Shown here one piece after another: positions 58,745-64,000 of a DNA stretch of 64,000 bases (position 1 is its first letter; every line of letters begins with the position of its first letter). The stretch lies in contig OZ316899.1 in NCBI GenBank assembly GCA_973895155.1, forward strand, positions 14,322,001 through 14,386,000, in the 5' to 3' direction. Made by a program: the position numbers and the translations under genes. A model generated the notes under the pieces. The model saw only the letters and a program-made list of their open reading frames with translations. It was not told the DNA's origin and did no database searches. Origin of the DNA: Marsupella aquatica (Eukaryota; Marchantiophyta).

Positions 58745-60605
58745 GGGACATTTTCGTGGCCAAGGGCAGGGCTGAGTGTGGAGGACGCGGAGAGAGTAGT
58801 CCCACTCCTCCAAATGCTGATTGATGCCTCTCGGCGTGAGGCAGAGAAAACTACTGTTGCAAGCATTGCAAGTGAGAAGGAGGCAAAGAAGAGGAAGAAA
58901 GAGGCAAAGAGAGGCAAGGGGGATGCAGAGGAGACACTGTCTCCAAGAAAACGAGAGAAAAAGCTTCAAAAAGAAGCTAGGGCAATTGAGAAGGTGCGAT
59001 TGGAGGAGCAAAGGCGAAAGGAGGCAGAGAGAGCTCTCAGGCCTGAGCTAGCTCTCAATTCGGGTGGTGGTCCATTGCCTAAGAGCTACCATCTATTCCA
59101 AAGCCAATTCAAGCAGGTGCTGAGGGCCAATTTGGGGCCATTGGATTACTGGGGCAAGAAGGAGGAAGAGAGATTGAGAATCAGAGAGCAGGTGAAGGAA
59201 CGGTTCAGGAACGTGGCCTACATTGATGACAGGTTCCTAAACAAACGAATTTCAGCATCACTCTCAGACATGTGCAATCATCAGCGAGAGAAATTCAGAA
59301 AGTACCTTGGAGATATGGCAGTGGATGTAGAGGTGATCAGGGAGGAGGGTTGTCCAGACGATGTTTCCCCCGATGAGTGGGCGGCTTGGCTTGAGGAGGA
59401 ACTCTCAGTCCGTGCCTGGCTGAAAAGAAGACATTGGGACAACAAAATTAGGCTGGCAGAGGAGAAGCAAAAGGCTGGGGAGAATGTTGATATCCTCCCC
59501 CTTCAACAGAACCTGCAACAATGGGCAGCTCAGGCAGCAAGACTCCCCAAACCACCAAGGCACATCATAGCAGCATTGGAGAGAGTGCAGGGGAGGCCAA
59601 CCATCACTCACCGGATGGGGCAAGGCGGCTCCAATCGATTGAAGGCTGAGTTTGTAAGTGCCCTCCCTCTCCTCCCCACCTCGACTCCCTGATCACCTGA
59701 CTCCTCGCATGAAGAATGAGTTGTTTGTGCCTTATGTTTTTTGTTTAAACCCTTTGCAAAACTCATTTTTGCTCTCGGGCCTGTTCTTTCCGATACTCAT
59801 CCGATAGGTTTTGCATCGGAAGCAGCATCGGACACCGTGTCATGCCATTTTGCCTGTTACGCATCCGATATACATCCGATGCAGGCTGTATCGGACTCTG
59901 CATCGAACCCCTCGGCAAACATTTAAATTTTTGAATGAATGTACTTAACGTTAATTCTTTGCTAGGGTAGAGTATAAGTTAGGGTGAACTATGGTTCAAG
60001 GTTACATTAGGGCTATGTAGGGTGGCTTGGTTTAGGGTAGGGCACGCTAATACTAGATTTGATATTAACCTGGCCTCTATGGTTTGGATCTTTAAATTTC
60101 AGGAGCGGGAGTATGGTCGCCCTATTGCGCCGTTGGAGAGGAATTTGGCAAAGACGGATGGACCCCGCGCTCTAAAGCGCCACCTTGAGGATGAGTTGGG
60201 AGAGGTAAGTGTTCACCAAGGGTGACATAATGTTTAAGGTTGTCATGAATTTGTTAGAGTTATGGTCGGGACCATTCATTCTAACCGCAATTAAACCCTA
60301 TTGCGCAGGATGAGGAGGGGTCTGGGTCGGAGGAGTTGGACTCAGATTCTGAGCAGGATGCTGAGGCAGGGTTGGGGAGGGTGCCCACAGTCACCCCTAC
60401 TCCTCAGGTCCGAGGTGTTGTTGCCCCATCTGGTGCCGTTGCCCCATCAGCAGGGAGGGGTGGATCACATGCTGTTGATGGTGTGGGCTCCCATCACTCT
60501 GGAGCATCACGGGGTGCGGGGCCCAGGCACTCAGGGGGTAGTAGAGGTGATGGCATGGGACGAGGCCATCGCGTAGGAGTATCTGGTGCAGGTGGCCCTT
60601 CCTGA
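58745..60605 (+). CDS. TNPA/Transposase_24-like gene of CACTA-2
   Basis: Three exons: open from 58745 (first ATG of the frame near 58811, LLQMLIDAS) to 59653, then 60103-60204 and 60309-60605. Donors ttt|gtaagt and gag|gtaagt, acceptors ttcag and gcgcag, all phase 0. Exon 1: Lys/Glu-rich helix (residues about 20-100), central globular part (YHLFQSQFKQVLRANLGPLD, DEWAAWLEEELSVRAWLKRR), then THRMGQGGSNRLKAEF, matching the Transposase_24 end motif. Exon 3: acidic then Gly/Ser-rich tail. Probable binder of the TCCGAT repeats. Orientation opposite to TNP2. An upstream exon may exist. Confidence 0.68.
59785..59910. repeat. Internal cluster of CACTA-2 subterminal motifs (b), within an intron
   Basis: Eight or so CCGAT/ATCGG motifs in 125 bp (ttccgatactc, atccgatagg, gcatcggaag, gcatcggaca, atccgatatac, tccgatgc, tatcggac) inside intron 1 of the TNPA-like gene. 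Confidence 0.75.
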
Positions 60606-60790
60606 CGAGGTAGTGGTGACGTGCCGGATGGTGGATCTAGAGGGTGCGCACCATCTCGTGAGTCTGGTGGGAGTACAGCACGACATGGGCCACCCACAGG
60701 ATTTGTTGGCGCACCCTCCCATCACTCTAGCAGGTTGGCTGGAGGAGCTCAGGCCCCCTTTCACTCTGCCATGTCAGGGGTACACAACAT

Positions 60791-61293
60791 CATCAGTTAT
60801 CAGTGGCTGATAACTGATATCAATCGTTGATATCAGTTATCTCAAAAATTTTAGAATCTCAACTGAGGAGTTGAGATGGGGCTTTCAAACTTCAGCTCAT
60901 CTCAGCTGGGCAGCTGAGGTTGATTCAATCTCGGCTGACCTCGCCGAGATGGACGTACGGACCGAAAAAAATCCAAAAAAAAAAAAAACCTAAAAATTTC
61001 CCGGAAAAAAAAATTGAAATTTTTTTCCACATCTCAGCTGGCCTCGCCGAGACGGGGCGTACGGACCAGAAAAAATGTGGAAAAAAAAAAAACCAAAAAT
61101 TTTCCCCAAATTTTTTTTTGAAAAAAACAAAATTTTGAAAAAAAAAAGTTTTCCTTCAAATTTTGAAGAAAAATTCAAGAATTTTTTTTCTTCATTTTTT
61201 TTTTCTTTTTCGCATCGCAACTTGATGATCGCTCTGAGATGAGGTGGCAGCTAATATCAGGTACACTGATGAAAGTGACTGATAACTGATGAG
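60791..61293. mobile_element. Possible MITE-like insertion with internal duplicates
   Basis: catcagttatcagt at the left and actgataactgatg at the right are inverted copies about 500 bp apart. The inside holds two related units starting tctcggctgacctcgccgag and tctcagctggcctcgccgag (about 60927 and 61031), each followed by gtacggacc and A-rich tracts. A clear TSD was not found, so mobile origin is inference. Confidence 0.45.
60960..61215. repeat. A/T homopolymer tracts
   Basis: Runs of 8-14 A or T repeat across 250 bp. Lys/Phe-rich ORFs predicted on both strands here are artefacts. Confidence 0.9.
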
Positions 61294-61619
61294 ATTAAAA
61301 GAAAAAGAATGAACGCAACACACCTTTTTAGACGTTAGTTGCATTTAGGTGGGTATCTAGTGCTAGACAACTTTGATTAGACACTCACTAGGAGGTACCT
61401 TGTATATAGCTAGTGTAGTCTCTAGTCAAAGCTCTCTTTACATCTTCTATCGTGCCATCACGACCAGGAGGGGTCTACTCGGTGGGCCTAATCCATTTTG
61501 TACATATTGGGGTGATCCCCTTTTTGAATATGATATTTTGACCTCGTGTTTATAGCATTATCTTTGGTTCCTAATTGGTGTATGTCACCTTCAACCCCAA
61601 ACCAATATCCAAACCCCCA

Positions 61620-62175
61620 AAAAACCACCCATGAAACCGTGTATTCCACCCCCAGAACATTTGATAATCCGTTGCAAGTCCGTTACCATCCGTATCGGTA
61701 ATATAGCAGTGTCCAATGCTACTGCCTTCGAACTTTCCCATCCCCAACGCATCGGACCCCTCCTTCAAGGTTCCCATCTTAAATCTATCGCATAGTCCTA
61801 TACAAAAAAAATGCACTTTCCGTTTTGATAAATAACGCAATGTCCGATACAAATTACTTCGCAAATTGCCATATGAAATCTATCGGACATCCCGATTTAA
61901 ATAGGATCGGACATAGGAAATCGTCGTGTACCATCGCGTGTTAGTTATCTGATTCATTTTACATCGGACCTAAAATATCCGTAACACGTTACAACGGAAC
62001 TTCCGTTGCCCAAAATATCGGAAAGTCCGATGGAAGTCTGATGGTCAATATGCGATGGTTTGGGCATCGCAAAGTGCGTTGGGAATTGCATCGGATGATA
62101 GAAATTATTGCATCAATTTTCCTGAAGGGATACGATGTAAATCCTATCGAATAAAGGCCCGAAAATGTACTAGTG
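61620..62175. repeat. CACTA-2 right subterminal repeats and TIR
   Basis: About fifteen ATCGGA/TCCGAT motifs (gtccgatac, tctatcggac, aggatcggac, atatcggaaagtccgat, gcatcggatg) lead to the inverted TIR ending gtactagtg. Confidence 0.85.
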
Positions 62176-64000
62176 AGTGGGACGACTTTGAAGGGCCACC
62201 GAAAACGAACGGGTTCCTTTGAACTCAGTGCACCAACAAGCAGTTTTTGGAATTGTTGGATTTCCTTCGAGTTACATTGTGGTTTACCAACAGTTGAACT
62301 GAGATAGGTAAGAACCAGGTGCTTTTAGGACAGAATCTAGGGGAGGTTAGAGATTACTGTGGGTTTCTTTACATGAAACTGTTGGACGAGTTAAATTCTA
62401 ACCGCAAGGTTATAGCGGATGGAGCTCTTTCGGGAGCTGTTTCCAAGCTATCATATCATTTGCCGATGATATGCAAGTATGCTCAAAGGGAGATTTTGGG
62501 AATAAGTGGTATGGTAGATGAGATAGCAGCCAGCAGATCACAGACGACACTAGCTGAGCAAGAGGAGAATAAATCTTTGCCGTTGGTAGCAACAAGCGCC
62601 GAGGATTTTAAGAAGCCACTCCTGGAGGTGCTTAGTCCAGATGGTTGGGTGCCCAAGAAATAATCGTGTCCGAGTGGTAGTTCACCAATGCAAGCTGAAG
62701 AGGGTGAACCTGTTAGTCGGCGATGCACAAGGGGAAATAAATAGGGGCAGAAGGAAGGTGGCAGTACAACAGGGCATGGGCTCGAAGCCAAAGCAAGAGG
62801 TGCAAGAGGCAGCGTTGTTGAGGCAAGTTCCAGGTCACCGGTCGATTATGATATTGGGAATTGTGTCGGGGAGACGTCTAATGAGGAGTTTGGGATACAT
62901 GGAATAAATGTGCAGAACCGAGCCGGAGTCCGGCACCGGCATTCAGCCATGGCGGAGCCGACGCTGCAAGAGCCCGCTATTCCTATTAGTGGTAAGGGGT
63001 CCGAAGAAGCGCACCAGGAGTGTTTAGGGTGCCGCTGTGAACTTGGAGTGAGAATGTCGGGGGGTCCATGGCGAGCCAAAATGAAGGTTCCAAGCAAGCA
63101 CGTCAAGTTTCTGACAAGGGTCCGGGATGAGGAGCGAGTAGTTTGTGCAATTCATACCATCCAACCCTCGTCGATGGAATACCTTAGGATTGTCGAATTC
63201 GACGTTCATTTGTTTAATAAACTTCAGGAGTCAAAGACAAACACAATATTTGCCCTCAATGGTGAGGTGGTCGACTTGGTTGCTGCTATGCTTAAGGAAG
63301 AGCTGGAGTCAAAGCCGAGGATCGTTAAGATGCTGGCCGAGAAGAATTTGTTCGAAGATCAATTGAAGGAAGCTGAGGCTAAGAATAAATGGCTTGAAGA
63401 TCAATTGAAGGAAGCTAAGGCTCAATTGAAGGAGACTGAGGTCGAGTTAGCGTGCAGGACGGAAGAGAGAAACGAGGCGGGGAACGAAGCCGAGAGATTG
63501 AGTGGAGATGTCGAACGTCTAAAATCGCAGGCGGACACCCCGTTGAAACAACTGCATAAGCTCATTGGCAGACCCAATGGGTGAAGTACAAGGGGGAAGG
63601 CAGCTTTGGAAGAATATCACCGAGGGATTGGCCAAGTACTTGGTCAACGTCTGTCAGTCGAGAATAATGTGAAGCCGGGTTGAGCTCCAGTCCCCCAAGG
63701 AAACTCAGGTCGAAGGGTTGATTGGGTCACGTTGGATGAAGGAGACTCGGAGCTTGATGGAACCTCCGGAGATGTATACTTAGGCAAAGAATGTAAAATT
63801 AAGTAAAGAAATAAAAGAAAGAACCGAAACAGGTAAATTGCATAAGCGTTGCTTGTCGTTAGTGAAAGTGTTTAGTTCGCTTTGATGAGTAAATTTCTCA
63901 CAGAGTAATAATACCGCACATTAGGCTTGACTGGACGGTAACAAAGAATACTCTGCAATTTTTAGACTTTAGTAGTAGTTCCTAGTTAAATAGGTGAAGA

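Larger units (their letters stand above)
51694..62175 (-). mobile_element. CACTA-2 (En/Spm superfamily) transposon, 10.5 kb
   Basis: Left end cactagtacatttt, right end its inverted complement aaaatgtactagtg, 3-bp TSD. Both ends are dense in TCCGAT/ATCGGA motifs. On the minus strand it holds a decayed TNP2 transposase and, upstream, a SET-domain gene. On the plus strand, diverging, a TNPA-like gene. Its TIR shares only the first eight bases (cactagta) with CACTA-1 and its subterminal motif differs, so it is a separate family. It is inactive as read, with several frame changes in the transposase. Confidence 0.92.
51078..63806 (+). pseudogene. PMD-C: PMD-A-type gene split by CACTA-2
   Basis: True ATG at 51078 (MSSNNNKEDIYGS). 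Basic N-terminus, then the conserved block LEDFIILPWLENH, LMEFIGNWDP, TRVYGREFVLNMRVVLEVFG (about 51480-51640), clearly homologous to PMD-A and PMD-D. At 51693 CACTA-2 intervenes. From 62179 the frame resumes (WDDFEGPPKTNGF, LLDFLRVTL, KLLDELN, LSYHLPMICKYAQREI), matching the next part of PMD-A, and ends in a coiled coil (63300-63580) and an acidic tail to TAA 63804. Stops after the insertion: TGA 62220 and 62295, TAA 62661, TAG 62742, TGA 63582 and 63681, all in frame 0. No frameshift is visible. Function unknown. Confidence 0.75.

Noticed and set aside
60920-61220. Lys/Phe-rich ORFs
   Set aside because: Caused by A and T homopolymers.
1-64000. tRNA, rRNA or organelle DNA insertions
   Set aside because: No cloverleaf, rRNA or organelle gene sequence was recognised by eye; a tRNAscan or organelle BLAST would be decisive.

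Overview
The window looks like transposon-dense plant (streptophyte) nuclear DNA. Evidence: CACTA/En-Spm elements with TNP2 and TNPA/Transposase_24 proteins, a Ty1/copia element with a zinc knuckle and a YVDD reverse transcriptase, genes with GT-AG introns, an EDM2-like PHD protein, a BPC/GAGA-binding-like coiled segment, an ARFRP1-like GTPase exon and a short TTTAGGG stretch. I cannot name the species. The RecQ-type pseudogene at the left end is of a kind better known from fungi, so an early-diverging plant or a transferred element is possible. I see no bacterial operons, rRNA, tRNA or CRISPR.

Layout. 1-3.0 kb: decayed RecQ-like helicase joined to a tyrosine-recombinase-like domain. 4.1-6.4 kb (minus): decayed coiled-coil ORFs; part resembles the gene at 18.5-20.9 kb. 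6.5-13.4 kb: low-coding DNA with GA microsatellites, a small charged ORF (12.4 kb) and one ARFRP1-like exon (13.4 kb). 14.0-20.9 kb: two tandem, decayed 'plant-mobile-domain-like plus coiled coil' genes (PMD-A, PMD-B). 22.0-22.7 kb (minus): a PMD-A-type fragment (PMD-D). 23.2-50.2 kb: a three-level nest, consisting of an LTR element (minus, 142-bp LTRs, TSD ATCTT), inside it a 21.4-kb CACTA element (TSD CAA), inside that a copia element (TSD ATATG). 51.1-63.8 kb: another PMD-A-type gene (PMD-C) split by a second CACTA element of 10.5 kb (TSD AGT); the reading frame resumes exactly across the insertion.

How the parts fit. CACTA-1 carries well-preserved TNP2 and TNPA-like genes. Upstream of them, on the same strand, lie an EDM2-like PHD ORF, a BRCT ORF and an F-box-like ORF. 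CACTA-2 carries a decayed TNP2, a divergent TNPA-like gene and a decayed gene joining a TNP2-type cysteine motif to a SET domain. So both CACTA elements hold chromatin-type cargo, which is the most interesting signal here.

About twenty in-frame stops in the decayed genes are almost all TAG or TGA and hardly ever TAA. This fits C-to-T decay of methylated CAG (CHG) and CGA (CG) codons, as expected for silenced plant DNA.
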